A stretch of 64,000 bases of DNA, taken from NCBI RefSeq assembly GCF_901709675.1, contig NC_051099.1, forward strand, positions 7,256,001 to 7,320,000. The letters run 5' to 3'. Shown here in pieces: positions 48,400 through 60,900 of this stretch. This stretch comes from Syngnathus acus (Eukaryota > Chordata > Actinopteri > Syngnathiformes > Syngnathidae). The stretch's first letter is position 1. Each line of letters opens with the position of its first letter. Position numbers and translations under genes: made by a program. The notes under the pieces were generated by a model. The model did no database searches. It saw only the letters and a program-made list of their open reading frames with translations, and was not told where the DNA came from.

Positions 48400-49305
48400 A
48401 ATTGTGTGGGAGAGCTACTTGTTTTCCTCCTATCTTTCCTTTCAGAACGCAGCAGTCTGTTTGAGTGAGTGCCGTATCGTTATGAACAGGTTCTATCTTA
48501 CAATCAGACGGCAACTATTTCAAAAACTAATTGGGACTGCAATTAAATGTTTCTCTTTTTGGCGCTGTTCAAATCCACAGTCAACCTCTGATACATAAAC
48601 TGAGTGAAAAGAAAACGAAAAACCACGTAGGATAATCAATAACAACAATAGTTTGAGATCAATCTTGTTTTAAAATCTACAGGAGTCTGATTTAAGTGGT
48701 GGAGCAGCAAATACGAAGGGAGTTTCATCTCGTATTCTGAGCTGCTCGAACTGTAAATGGAAAAAGGCTAAGAATGAAAATAGTATTAAAAAAGGAGGAG
48801 GAAAAAAAATCGCTCTCATTTTATGATTGTTGTAACCTTGACTAACAGTCTTTTAGGAGATTAGTGGCAGTGTATGCAAATGAGTTCAGAAAAACATTAT
48901 TTTTTTCAGATTTTTTTTTTCGCTTTGTCTCATCAACACAGTTTAATTTAGTAAACTAAATCATCAAAAATGCATGGACAGTTACAAAACATACGAAATA
49001 TTATTCCCGCCATCTTTGATGGGAAGTGATTGAAATTTGTACCTTAACAGCTGCATTATAATCTCTTAATACCATAGGAATAAATAAAACCCAGTGTCAA
49101 ATTTACTTTTTCTTTTTCAATTGTCTTTAGAAGGCAATCTTGTGACTGTCAGTATTTTAGAGGGAATATATAGTCCAACCAAGATGATTTTTTTTCTTGT
49201 TGTTATTGTTGTTGTTGTAAATTATACCACAGTAAGTTTGGACATCTATCGTTTCCAAACAGGTCAGTATGGGTTCACAACTGCCATTTTAAATGGCATT
49301 TCTCT

Positions 49306-49373
49306 CTCACACACATACACACAAACCCTCCACACACACACACATACACACACTGGGAAACATGCAGATCCAC
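49306..49373. repeat. Imperfect (CA)n repeat
   Basis: CACACACATACAC blocks are interrupted by AAACCCTC and TGGGAAACATG. The repeat lies within the first 450 bp after the zbtb20 stop, so it is in the 3' UTR. Confidence 0.9.
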
Positions 49374-49737
49374 ACACAATGCACACTTATAATCGCTCAG
49401 ATAGATCTACACTAAAGGTGTGTTTGTGTGTACGTTTCTTTCGTAGGCCTTTCGGTAGTGTTCAACACATAAATCAGTATTTTAGGAAATCATACATTTA
49501 GAGGCCTGTAGTTAGGATCCATCCAGTAGATCAATATCAAACTACTAAGCCTTAAGGCCACCATCTTTTTTGTTTATTTAGAATAACAAAAAAGAAAATC
49601 TGTTTGTTTTTTGTTTTTTTTGGGAAACTTAATGTGCCAGTGTCTATACTCATTACTCTCCATACCTCAAAAGAAGAAAAGGAAAATCTAGTGCCATTTT
49701 GTTTGTCATTCTTTTGGAGTAGTTTATCTAGTTGTAC

Positions 49738-50291
49738 TTATCCGTCAGAGACATGCATTCGCATGTGGTCGTTGAAGTGCTCCATTTGGTCGAACTTGAC
49801 GGGGCAGACGGAACACATGTAGGTGGTCCCATCTTGGCAGCTGGCCTCCGCCGCCACGTCCACTCCCGTCGGGACCCCGGGCCCTTCTCCCGCTCCTCCG
49901 CTCACGGGCATGGCGAGGGCCACCACCCCGGCGCCGGGCTCGGCCATGGGGAGGGGGATGGGGATGGGGATGGAGACGGGGATGGAGACGGGGCCGGGGG
50001 TGCCGGCGGGGCCCGTCAGCCCGGCCAGGGCGCTGCCCGTGCTGTGCAAGGCCATGTGGCGCTCCAGCAGGGTCTTGTGGGAGAACTTCTTCTTGCAGAT
50101 GACACACTCGTAGGACTTCTCGCCACGGTGCAGCCGCATGTGGACGTTGAGAGAGCTCTTCTGGGTGAAGCGCTTGTTGCAAATGCTGCACTGGTAGGCT
50201 CGCACCCCTGTGTGGGTCACCATGTGCTTGATTAAGTAATCCTTCAGGGAGAAGGAGCGCCAGCAGATGCTGCACTGGTGAGGCTTCTCTC
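49738..50291 (-). CDS. zbtb20: zbtb20 terminal coding exon (fingers 2-5)
   Basis: Acceptor GCCCACACAG. Phase 1 is restored as Gly in [12 protein letters not shown]. Encodes four fingers and the stop TAA at 49740-49738. The linker between fingers 4 and 5 is 74 residues, rich in Gly/Pro/Ala, with a repetitive [15 protein letters not shown] run. Confidence 0.96.
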
Positions 50292-52519
50292 CTGTGTGGG
50301 CATGAAGGACAGATATACAATTATACACTGAATGCTCACCCAGAAGCATAAAAAAAACATTTGACCATATTCTCATCAGCAGACTCATGAGTGTAAAAAT
50401 ATTTCCCCTTTCCTTATTCGAGGCTGAAGCTGCTCCATCTGTTAACGAAACGCACGTCGAAGCCAACACTGGTCATTTACACAAATCTGCAACACTGTGC
50501 ATGTATTCGGCACCGGAAGCCAAACAGAAGGTGTCCAGTCCCCATTTCATTAAAGAATATGAGCTCGTCAGCAAGCTGACAATTCAAAGTTAATGCTCCT
50601 GCTGACTTCATCTAGTGGACGCCTCAAGGCCACTGGTGGGGAAGCATTAAAACGGGCTTTGTGTCTGGCTAGAGAGACATTTATGTCTAGACTTACTTTA
50701 TCTAAATTGAAATTATGAGCATTCTAAATTTTATATTAATGGCTCTTGTCAGATATAACACCCATTTTACACAAGGAGACATGTCAGTATTCCAATCACT
50801 CATTTTCCCAAGATGACTGATAAATGTACTGTGGAGTGTGGAGGCAGACGTTTGTCAGCAACAACAAGTACTCAAGCATAGTATTTAGTATTCTTTTTTT
50901 AATTAAATACTGATTGCCCTGGCACGAATACTGTCTGAAATTTGAGGGTTGGAATTTATGGGCAGTCTGGAGCCCGGAGCTGATTCATTTCAAGATGGAG
51001 TGAGGCAATGTGACTTACCAGTATGCACAAACATGTGTTTGACGTAGTTCTGTTTTGCAGTAAAGGTTTTACAGCAGAGAGTGCATGCATAGGGTTTCTT
51101 CTCCCCCTGACCCATTGCCTGCTGCTGCTGCTGGGATGGCGTCGGGGGCACGGCCATGGCGTTGGGGAATGATGGTATGGCAGGGGGCGGCACCGTCACA
51201 AACTGGGCCTGCTGCTGGCCCGGAAGGTAAATGAAAGACTTGCTGTCTCTGGTCGGCTGCGGGGGGAAGAGCGTGGGCAAGAAGGTGTTCCCGGCGCCCA
51301 ACACTTGGGAATTGCTGGTCACGGCGTGCGGCATTCGGAGATTGCTGGTGTGTGACTCCACCTGCCGCAGGTAGTGCGGTGTGCTGGCCAGGGATTGGGA
51401 CATGATGGGGTTGGCCAGGGGATGCATCATGGTACTGTCACTAGTGCTGTGGCTCTGGTCGCCCTCGTCGGGCTCCTGCGCTTGCTCCGGGGACGAGTCG
51501 TTGACCTCGATCTGCACCGGTCCGCCTTCCCCGTGAGGGCCTTCGCCGCCCCCCTCCCGGTTGAAGCTCAGGTAGGGCTGCTGATCCATGGCGTCTGGTT
51601 CGGTACTGATGGAGGAGCTGACGCCTGAGTCAAAACTTTCCACCTTGGACTCGCTCACCACGCCCTCGGTGTGGTCGTTCTCCACCTGGCAGTGCCCTAC
51701 GTTGTTGAAGCAGACGTACTCGTCTTCGGCCTCCTGCTTGATGTGCATGCCACCTGTTTGTAGGCGTACCGGTCGGGGCTGCTTGCGGCAGTGCGTGGTG
51801 GACTCGGCCGTGGAGATGAAGCGCTCCACCGGTTGGCTTCGATCCGGGATGCGGTTCATCCAGGGGGGATCCTGCGACTGCTGGTCTTTCTGAGCGCCGG
51901 CACTCGGATCGTAATTGCTCGTCAAGGGGTTGATGTAAAGCGAGCGCTCGCGGGTGCCGTTGGAGAGGCCGGAGTAGGAGTAGAGCGACGTGTACGCTCG
52001 ATCCGCGTTCTGCTGGGTTGACGTTTGCATACAGCCCGACTCGGCGTCGCTGCTCGGGCCGGACGTGGCCGACTCGGGCGTGCCGCGGGGGGTGTCCTGA
52101 CCCGAGTCTCCCGGTATGACGGGGAAGCCTCCCGGGCCGGCCAGGCCCACATTCTGGGACACGATGCGAGTGCACTCATCGATGACGGTCTTGATCTGCA
52201 AGATGCTGGCGGCAGTTAGGATCTGCAGGGCCTCCGACTGAGACACTCGCAGAATCCCGCTGTACATAAAGTCAATCAACTTTTGGATGGATTGCACCGA
52301 GACCACCGAGGGGATCTCAATGTCGCTGTAGCCCAAAAGTAGCTTGTCCTGAAAGAAGGGGCTTCCAGCGGCCAGCACGCAGCGGTGAGCTCGCAGCATA
52401 CTTCCATGGATCCGAACAGTCACATCACAAAAGTGCCCACGGTTGCGCTGCTCGTTCAGGGTCTCAAGTACAGAATTGCTGAAGTTGTGGAGATTGATGT
52501 TATGAATGCGCTCGGTCAT
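49738..52519 (-). CDS. zbtb20: ZBTB20 transcription factor (short form, complete)
   Basis: A nuclear BTB/POZ zinc-finger repressor. Exons are 51019-52519 and 49738-50291, giving 2055 nt and 684 residues. The BTB domain covers about residues 12-122 ([19 protein letters not shown], then [20 protein letters not shown]). A long acidic/Ser-rich middle contains [21 protein letters not shown], the HIKQE motif (a possible SUMO site) and [10 protein letters not shown]. Five C2H2 fingers lie at 477-499, 505-527, 533-555, 561-583 and 658-680, ending HMRMHVSDG as in mammals. The intron splits the TG-EKP linker after finger 1. Met1 ([12 protein letters not shown]) equals the start of the mammalian short isoform. 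Near-identity of the BTB and fingers 1-4 to ZBTB20 makes the orthology firm. Confidence 0.96.
50292..51018 (-). other. zbtb20: zbtb20 intron between finger 1 and finger 2 exons
   Basis: A 727-bp intron with canonical GTAAGT and CCACACAG borders. It contains CTTCATCTAGTGGACGCC, a word frequent in degraded fish repeats, and no other feature. Confidence 0.85.
51019..52519 (-). CDS. zbtb20: zbtb20 main coding exon (BTB and finger 1)
   Basis: The exon itself starts at 52539 after CTGCTTTTCAG. The first 20 bases encode HISCKG in frame before the ATG. It ends at 51019 (CATACTG then GTAAGT, phase 1), in the finger 1-2 linker. It has a short polyglutamine (five Gln) just before the fingers. Confidence 0.96.
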
Positions 52520-52539
52520 CCCCTTGCAACTGATGTGAC

Positions 52540-54116
52540 CTGAAAAGCAGGGCAGCAACACACCTCATTTAGAGAGACGCTGCATTATTTAGCCGCGTTA
52601 GTCACACCGCACTTGCCCCGTGTGTGCTGTTACGATATTGGAATTGCTAATTGCAATAAGAAGCCGTCTTTAGTGCCATTCTCGCACGCGTGATTTAAAA
52701 ACGGACAAAAACACTGGGGGCCAGAAAATCTAACCTTTGTTGGAACACATGCAAGCATTTTTAATGTATCATTAAATTACTAAGGCTTAAAAATATAAAA
52801 AAAACATCAATTATTCATCCATTACATATGAAATTGTGTTAATTAGACAAAAATTTGTGTAAATTTCTATAGCGTTTTAAAAAGACTATATTTAAATTAC
52901 ATTATTTGTATCGTGCAGATTCACTCAAAATATTAGTTTGTATAATGCAAGAGAAATAACTTAATTTTTCCTTCTTATGGATAATACTGCTTGACTAATT
53001 GATGTGTACACCACTCAAAGCGTTAAACCAATACCTCTCTGACCGTGTTGATTAAAAATATTATTCTTGTAAAAACAGATGTTTTAATTCATTTTAAAGC
53101 TCATTACACTGAGAAAGTATGATAATAATAGTAATAGTAGTAATAATAGTAATAATAGTAGTATGGGAATATTAGTGACGATAATAATAATAAGAAGAAC
53201 AATGCATTTGACTGAACCTTAATCTTCATTTCACAGTGCAATGAACAAAAAAATGTGTAAATTTATTTTCTCAAGAGGTATCACAAAACAAAGTCATCTG
53301 GATCGAAATATATATTTTTAATTTGATGCATGTATAATGAAGATTTTATTTCGTGCAATTATTTGACAGAATAAAATGGAGTAAATTCAACACTTTTTTT
53401 CAGTGAAGATTTTTTTGGCGTGTGTGTGAGAGACGCTCCTTTAATCGCCAGTGGGTGGCGCACAGGGCTCAGAGGACAAGCAGACTCTTTTGTTGGTCAT
53501 GTGCTCGCTATGATGGTGCTTTTAAACTCAAGACACACTGAATGTGCTGCCGTAGATCAGTGTGCTTAGATTATTAATCTTATTGCGTTTTTTCCCCCCC
53601 AAAGTTTAGCTACAAAATAAGAGAATCGTAGTTTTAAATTACAAGTGAATTACTTTCAATTTGCTCTTTTACACTACTTTATACATAGTATACATTTGAT
53701 TCATTATCACGAGGGAGCTGGGGCATATTAAAAAAAATACAAAAAAAAGAGCATAATGCATAATTTAAACCCCAAACGCTGGCCCCACGTGAATAAGTGC
53801 AAATGTATATTTAAAGCTAGTTAGCTTACCCTGTGAGCAAAGGGTAAAAATGATTATGAAATATATTTCGAGTCAAACAGACTGAAAAACAAAGCATGGT
53901 CACAGTGAGCCAAGGCAAATAGCTTTTGAGAAATGCTTCAAATTTCCACTTGCGCATCGATGCATGATAGATGTGAAATTAACAAAAAGTGTGGAGCATA
54001 TAATCATAATGTAATAGCCCTAATATTCCCATATCCTGAATCCAAATGAGACGGTATTTCCAAAAAGATAGTAGTATTATGCATAACACAGTTGAATATG
54101 AAAACGAGGGACTCAC
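52540..54116 (-). other. zbtb20: zbtb20 intron upstream of the BTB exon
   Basis: A 1.6-kb AT-rich intron bordered by GTGAGT (54116) and TGCTTTTCAG (52540). It has a low-complexity ATAATAGTA stretch at 53120-53200. No other exon is seen. Confidence 0.7.
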
Positions 54117-54241
54117 AGTTAGATGACGTGCGGCTGGTGATGAAGTGCGGGTCAAGCTTCAGTTTGCTGGTGGAGATGGCTGAACAGAGGCCGGGCGCTA
54201 GGCAAGGCTGTCAGTCCTCTCTTCCCAAATCATGTGTTGCT
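54117..54241 (-). other. zbtb20: zbtb20 5' exon with relic of the N-terminal extension
   Basis: The acceptor CTCCCCTGCAAACACTTTGGCAG and the phase-1 donor AACT then GTGAGT define a 125-bp exon. In the frame that joins the BTB exon it reads QPCLAPGLCSAISTSKLKLD then PHFITSRTSSN and, across the junction, C-HISCKG. This aligns with the end of the mammalian long N-terminus (a LPCL...SSDCDISCKG pattern). A TGA at 54213-54211 stands directly before this frame. The exon is therefore probably 5' UTR, unless a downstream acceptor (CTGACAG at 54214-54208) is used. Confidence 0.6.
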
Positions 54242-57200
54242 CTGCCAAAGTGTTTGCAGGGGAGAGAAGAAGAAAAAAAGACAAAGACAAATCTTTAGAT
54301 CACATCGATATTGCCACTCCCTCGACGGACCCGAAGCAACACGAACGTCTACCTCCGACATGCTGCAACAGATGTGTGAAGAGTTTTCAATGCCAAATTA
54401 AAACAAAAAACAAAAATGGACTGTCCTGTGTACAATTCGGGAACAGGGTGAAAATTATATCGGAGATAGCTAGTCTCTCAGCAGTTATCTGAGTCACTGG
54501 GCAACAAAACCACACCCTTAAAAAAAACGATCTTGATTCCACATTAATTAATGCACTCAGTGTGTGTATGTGTGTGTGTGTGTGAGCGCGTGTGCGTAAG
54601 TATAAGTGAGTGTGTGTGCGCGCGAGCACTATTTTCTCATCTCCAACAGCTCAAACAAGACAAAGACGTCCCGCAGTTCTTACAAGTTGTAATAATAAAA
54701 AATGAATCCCAATATTAAACACACAAGACATTCATTGCAAAACACAAGCCCGCCATTCAACACCATTAAGCATGTGACAAGCTACTTTTGGTAATGGTTA
54801 GGCAAGCATTTATCCAGCGACTTTAATACCGTATATAGAGGGCAGTCTGCAGAAAGTTAAATTAAACTAGCCAAGATTTAAAAAAAAAAAAAATCTGAAG
54901 CAATGTGGTGTCATTTCAGGTCACTCACACTGGGGGGGGAAAAATAATTTGGCGCCGTGTGAAATTTCCTTTTGGTGTCCCAATCAGATTTCCAACACGA
55001 GAAAGTGCATATTTCCAGTCATATGGGAAATGGCGGTAAAAGCAGCACTTGAATGCATTTGTTGGTTAAAACCTGCAGATTAAAAGTGTATCTGACCTTC
55101 ACTCAAGTGACCCCTGGTATTCTCCCCTTCCCTCCAACTGAGCTAGGCCAGAACATGTCAGATCTCTTTGTGATTTGTGTCAAAGAACTGGGAATGAAAA
55201 CGTGAAAGAGTAATGTATTTACTTGCTGTTGGTGTTTCATTTTTATCGGAATAATTTTATGTCAAATTGTGGTCTTGCGGAGATTGCAAGTACAACCCGA
55301 TTTTTGGCACACAAAGAAATGGCTTTGAATTTTAAGTACAAAGTATTAGTACTGCAAATGAAACATCGGTGAGCAGAAGTCAAGCTGAAATCTCTAAGTC
55401 TGTTATAAGTTGAACAGTCAAATATTTAGGCCAAAAATGTATGACTGTCCTCAGGGCAGTTTGTAGTCCAAAATGGGTAATTCTGGTATCATCTGCATTA
55501 AATGGAAATAGATAACTTTGAAGAGATTTCCCATGGCAGCATGCAAATGTTGGAACGGAACTGGGCCAAGCACAAAACCCTGAGGAGCCCCACCCCGCAA
55601 AAGATACGGACAAGGCGATCCAACAGAAAACAGAGGTAAGAATATGAAGCATTGAAAAGAAACACCTATTGCCTTGAGCAGAACCTAAGGAGCAACAATG
55701 TCAACCTAAGCAGGTCAGTGTCAGAAAGGAAAGGAATGAGCAGGCCAAACGTGTGAGCATATTTCGAGAGCCCTTACACCATAAACAAACTCTCCTATAA
55801 GTGCAACTTGTGTTCTCAGATAACCCTCCCTCATTCGATTTGACTTTGTCAAATTTGAAACTGAATAACATCCATGTATCTGCCAAAATTCTATTTGCCA
55901 TCACCATGGCAAATATTATTTGTCAGGTTTGCCTGTTGCCAAGGGCGCTACAGTTAGGCAAAGCAAACAACATACTGTACATATATCTGCCTTTCTGGCT
56001 GCCCTGGTTAACGCCGACATGGAAATCCACCTGCCTTAGGGGTAGACTCAAGTGAACGGTGCCAAAAAAGGGGTGCAGGCCAAAGGAGGCAGGCTCCACT
56101 TGCCCGGACTGCCACTCACAACAGTGATTCCATTTTAGCCATGACACAGTGGGTGAGCAGCAGCCAGCGCCTACCTGCAGTGAATTCTAATCAGCCCAGG
56201 GGTCTGCCTCGCGCCCCCCTCCCCTACCTCCAGTACCCTGCCTCACACTAAAGGGCCTGATGATCCTTCAAAATTAATTAGATCCTGGTAGGTGGCAGCC
56301 ATTTTCTTCCCACATCCGCACGCTCCACCAAAAAACAAAATTTCTCCCAAATCCAACCAAATCTGAGCCCCCACTCCCCAGCCCCTCGCGCTGATCTCTT
56401 TCTCTGTATCGCTACCTGTTTCCTGTTTCATCATCCACCTCGCCGCCTTCCCCCTCCATCTGTCTGTCTCCCTGTCTGAAACAATCACCCACCACTCCTC
56501 TCCTCTCCTTTCCCCAGCTCCCCACCCCGCCCCTCCCCTCCCCGCCTGCCTCCATGCTCCGAGCTCTGTGTCTGCCTCTGTGGAGTTTGCTGTCAATAAA
56601 TCCCCAGAGGTCAGTTTGTCTACTGGAAATCAGACACAATGCTTCAGACCGCCAATGCAAGGCATGCTCTGCTGCAACCGCCACAACAAAGACTGAGGAG
56701 GGCTCAGGGGTGGAGAGGAGGTGGTTTGGAAATGGCGGAGGGGGGGCGGGGGTCCAAAAAATTGGGCTGTAACTCCACCAAGCAGCCAGACTCCAGGTTA
56801 ATCAGCTGCCTGTATTACGTGACAAGCTCATGAAATATGCTGCATCAAATTGGACATCAGTTAATAAGGCGGTGGTGTTGGGGGGGTTTCGAGGCTGGGG
56901 CAAGGGGGGGGTGAAGTGGCGAGACTGGGGGATGGGGGTTTAAAACAGACAAGAGGCACGCACGCGTATGAAAGGAGCAGTATCAGCCATGTGAATAACA
57001 TACATCTTGAATATGCTAAATAGTGCTTACAGCGTGCATTCAAGGCCTTTGCTACATTGGCCACATTTACATCTGGAGACAAAAGGCCACATGCAGAGAA
57101 TTGCGGCCACAACACAACACAAGATCGACATCGCTCTGTTTTTAAGGAATCCTTTATGGGTCTGTTTGAAGCCCCGACTGATTGATGAACACCGTTCGGC

Positions 57201-60200
57201 GCTGCAATTATTTCTTTTAAAATCAGTACGCCTTGCATACGTAGATACGTCACGTTTGATAAAACGTGTTTAGGGAGAACAATGGCAAATTAAACGGCGT
57301 TGATCAGACAGGTGAGAATGACCTCAATAGAGGAGCCTGTCTTTTATTCTCTTTTCTGACTAGGCCCCTCATTAAAGTACTAAAGAATGCATTTGGTGTT
57401 TGTCCATAACGCTGAGGCGTTGTACAGCACGCGGAAATGTTTCACTTACTGTGAGAAACATTTTTCATCTCTTCAACTTGGAATTTGTGAGGCGTAACGC
57501 AACCTAACTGATTCAATGTTTTTCCAGTGAGTCATGATGTCTTGTGATTATTATGGAATGTTTGAATTACATTGGAAGTCAGGGTTGCCTTTACGTTTTA
57601 TTCAGGAGACATTTTCTCCTGAACTTCGAACTTGCCAAAAAATATGCCAAAAGAATACATTTACATAACAGATGCAAAACAACATTTCTCTTGCTTGCAT
57701 AGCTGCTCGAGTTGTAAAGTAACAAGAAAGGGACCAAATAATGCAACATTTTTCAGCTCAAATGTCTTGAATAACTACATTTCATGAACTAAATGGACTT
57801 GGTAAAATACACACAAAGGCTAAATACAGATTAGGGCTGAATAACAACACAAAATCAACGTGTTAAGACATTCAGTCCAACAACAGGGAGAAAAAACTCA
57901 AATGTGGTGAAATGAAATAAATCCCCGCAGAGAACAACATACAATAAACACAAGTGCAGGACAGTCTAAATATTTTTTTTGACAGGACAGCTTGCTCAAC
58001 TTTCTGTCAAAAACACACCCACCACCACCCGTTAGCCATAGCAGATCCTTTGTCCAGTTACAGATGGGAGCAAATTCTACACCAAATTTCTTTCTCTCTC
58101 TTTTTTTTTTCCTGTCGAGTAAAGTTAGCACGGACATTCACTTTATTCCATGGCAACATTTCACGCTGCACGCTAATTAAGTACTGCAAATATTGTCCAT
58201 GAGCTGTGCTTTTGTTAAAGAGCATTTGACCCAAAAGACCCATCTGACAACTCACATGACCATCTCCTAAAGTCCTTCACCCGCCTCCTCACCCAAAGGC
58301 AGGTAATGCTCATTTCAAGACTTATCATTTATGATCATTTATCAAGAGTAATTAAGCATCAGCAGAGGCTGCCTCGTTACAGTTATGTCAAGGATGATTT
58401 GTTACAAATTCTGCTTCAGAAACAATAAATGTTTTTTGTTAGTGTCACAATACCAACAATAAATAGCACGAAATATGAAAAAATGTTAACATATTATAAA
58501 GTAGACTCAAGTCATAACATCCAAATAAAAAGTCTCGCAGCTATTGTGTGATGAGAAGAAAAATGCGACAAGGTTCTTTAGTGTATTGTCGGAAAAAAAA
58601 AAAATCCAACTGCAATCATAAGAGTGAGAGTATTTTGAGGTTAAAGTGTTGTGTGTGTGTGAGTGTATGGCCATATGTAGTGACATGTGTGTGTGTGTTC
58701 CTGAACGCTTTAAACACTTCCAACTCTGTGACCTACATGTTACATCCATCTGTGCATTTAAGTACACAAAAGCAACACTCTTTATCCTTACATGGACACA
58801 AAATCCTTTGGGTTGGAGTTTTTTTGGCAAAAGATCCTTGGCTCTCATTATGCCGATACATTTATTGGCCACATTGGATAGACCGGCACGATCTGAGACT
58901 GAGGAGCTGAATCGAGTGTGAAAAAAACTTAATCGTGTAGAGTTTATTAAGGTTTTCATTTAATGTTATATTTGCTATTGTGCTTGTTGTTTTGTGTGCT
59001 GTATAAATGAATTATGGTTCAATATGCAACCACAATCATAAACATTCAAGTATTCGATTCAAAAGTATTTATTTTTGTTATTTTCTCTTTTTATCTTTGT
59101 ATAGGAGGAATGTTTAATTCCGGAAGTACCAGCCTGTAAAATCGATTGATATCAACTGGATTTTGGCAGTGTGTGTTTTAGCACGAGGTGAGCAGCTGAA
59201 CATTCGACAAACAGCGTGTACAAGGGTGCTTTAAGCTGTTCAGCTTGACCCTGCACTTTTTGTCAGTTGGCCTGTGTTTCAAGGGGCCGCAATTGAGCCC
59301 CTCTTGTAGACGGTGGCCGGCTCAAAACACTCTTTGGAAAAACTGACAGGGACCAATAGCTTAGCGTGACGGATGAAATGGGGAAAACACACCAAGATCT
59401 ACGACCCGAATGCTGCATGTCACGGTGCATCATTGATCAGCTAAACGGCTGCTTTAGACTTAAGCATTCATACGTGAATGTCATATCCGTGAATTCAAGC
59501 ACTTGGAAGTGTATTTATAGTTTGGCACGTCTTTGTGTAGTAAATACATGCATATAATACAAACCTCATCAGCTCACTTGACATATGACCCATCTAAAAG
59601 TGTCACGCTGACGCACTGAAACGCGGCTCGACCACGTGACGACTCGTGCACCAAGTGCTCTACGACCCAGCTGAGCGATTCCGATTATGTAATATAACTT
59701 CAATCATATACTGCGCCGTGCTACGGCACATTGAAAATGCAAAGGTATCGTTTTTGTCAGCCAGGCAGCGAAGAGCTGCACTCTGAGCTTATTAGGAAAT
59801 ATTATCCATATAATAGTGTTGCAAGATGGATCTGTTAAGCAAGCTAGGTCCTGCGTTTCACAAGAAAACAAAATGTCTCTTTCGCAACTGTATATAAAAT
59901 CAATGACGACATGATGAAGATAATTAAACAAAATAAAAGCTATAATGGGCCTGAATGGAAAATTCCATTATTCAGTAGAGACCATCAGATAATCCATGGA
60001 AAGTACGGTCAATGAATTGGAAGAAAGTTGCAGCTAAAAAAGCTTCTTTACAATGACCAAAGGCACGATCATAAGATGAGTTTCTAAGAATCTGGTGTGA
60101 CACTGTTACTCAACACATTGGAGATATCTGCCCCCACTCTAAACTAGTTGTATAATCTAACACACAAATTTATCTGTGCTCGCCCCACTTTTATGATACA

Positions 60201-60511
60201 GAATTCTTATGCATGCAAACGAAGGAAAAAAACTAAACTTCAAGGTTGCAGACGACCACTTTGTGTACGACTTGGCACGCAGAATTAAATTCCTGAGGTT
60301 GTGATACTGTACATGCACCATAACATTAACAAAGTGATGTGTCAACTCCAATTTACCGTCAAGCGACAGACAAAGTACTGTTGTCTAATCTGTAAAAAAA
60401 AAAAAAGAAATCCGCCAGGATATTCATGTTCAGCTGTGACTGATACTATCTTGTATATTTATTTTATATTTATATATTTTTATAATTGTGCTTTTCAACT
60501 AAACTCTAGAA
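54242..60511. other. Gene-free stretch, probable zbtb20 5' intron or upstream DNA
   Basis: No coding exon is recognisable. It contains a TG/CA microsatellite at 54558-54625, a strand-asymmetric C/T-rich then G-rich zone at 56200-56950, an A run at 58590-58602 and ordinary AT-rich DNA. Given the very large 5' introns of ZBTB20 in other vertebrates, it may be regulatory intron. That is an inference. Confidence 0.45.
56200..56950. other. GC-rich polypyrimidine/polypurine zone
   Basis: From 56205 to 56555 the plus strand is dominated by C and T (CCTCTCCTCTCCTTTCCCCA, CCCGCCCCTCCCCTCCCCGC). From 56695 to 56940 it is dominated by G (GGAGGGGGGGCGGGGG, GTTGGGGGGGTTTCGAGG, CAAGGGGGGGGTG). Sp1-type boxes on the minus strand and G-quadruplex potential make an alternative promoter or enhancer possible. 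No TATA box or transcript evidence is visible. Confidence 0.4.
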
Positions 60512-60900
60512 CAGTGGTTCTTAACCTGGGTTCGATCGAACCCTAGGGGTTCGGTTAGTCGGTCTCAGGGGTTCGCCAGAGCCACCACTGCGGAGGTCCA
60601 AACACACCCGTTTTACCGAAAATTAAATTTCAATTCGTGATGATGCATATCTGAACTGGTCTTGGAAAGGCAACAGCAGATGTCACATTGACTTGCAGGT
60701 ATGTAATTTGTTTTGAGTTCATGCATTGTGTTGATTTTGTTCATTGAACAAGGTGATGTCCATGCACGGCTCATTTTGTGCACCAGTAAAAAACATCGAT
60801 GTCTTGAATTTGAATTTTTTTTTCCACTAAAGAGGAGTTCGGTGAATGCGCATATGAAACTAATGAGGTTCGGTACCTCCAACAAGGTTAAGAACCGCTG
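60512..60900. mobile_element. hAT-type MITE, 389 bp
   Basis: The ends CAGTGGTTCTTAACCTGGG and CAAGGTTAAGAACCGCTG are inverted repeats of a well-known fish hAT family whose body starts GTTCGATCGAACCC and GGGGTTCGG. It is non-coding. The flanking 8-mers CTCTAGAA and TCTTAGTA match at only half the positions, so the duplication is eroded. Confidence 0.8.

Larger units (their letters stand above)
39660..49737 (-). other. zbtb20: Gene-free AT-rich region, probable long zbtb20 3' UTR
   Basis: No coding exon is recognisable on either strand for 10 kb after the zbtb20 stop. Mammalian ZBTB20 transcripts have an exceptionally long 3' UTR, and the composition here (AT-rich, few transposons, many T/A runs on the gene strand) fits that. 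This is inference. A candidate last signal, AATAAA on the minus strand, lies at 39691-39696. Embedded are a hAT MITE (43428-43906), TA repeats and GAA repeats (46187-46207). Confidence 0.45.

Noticed and set aside
49732-50235. Gly/Asp-rich plus-strand open frame opposite the zbtb20 terminal exon
   Set aside because: The repetitive GDGDGDG run is the complement of the ZBTB20 linker repeat. The zinc-finger frame on the minus strand is clearly the real one.
51630-52175. Out-of-frame minus-strand ORF within the zbtb20 main exon
   Set aside because: It overlaps the conserved ZBTB20 frame and is Arg/Pro-rich, as expected from shifted reading of GC-rich codons.
60512-60560. tRNA T-arm-like word GGTTCGATCGAACCC
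   Set aside because: It is the standard subterminal sequence of the hAT MITE at this place. No cloverleaf can be drawn.
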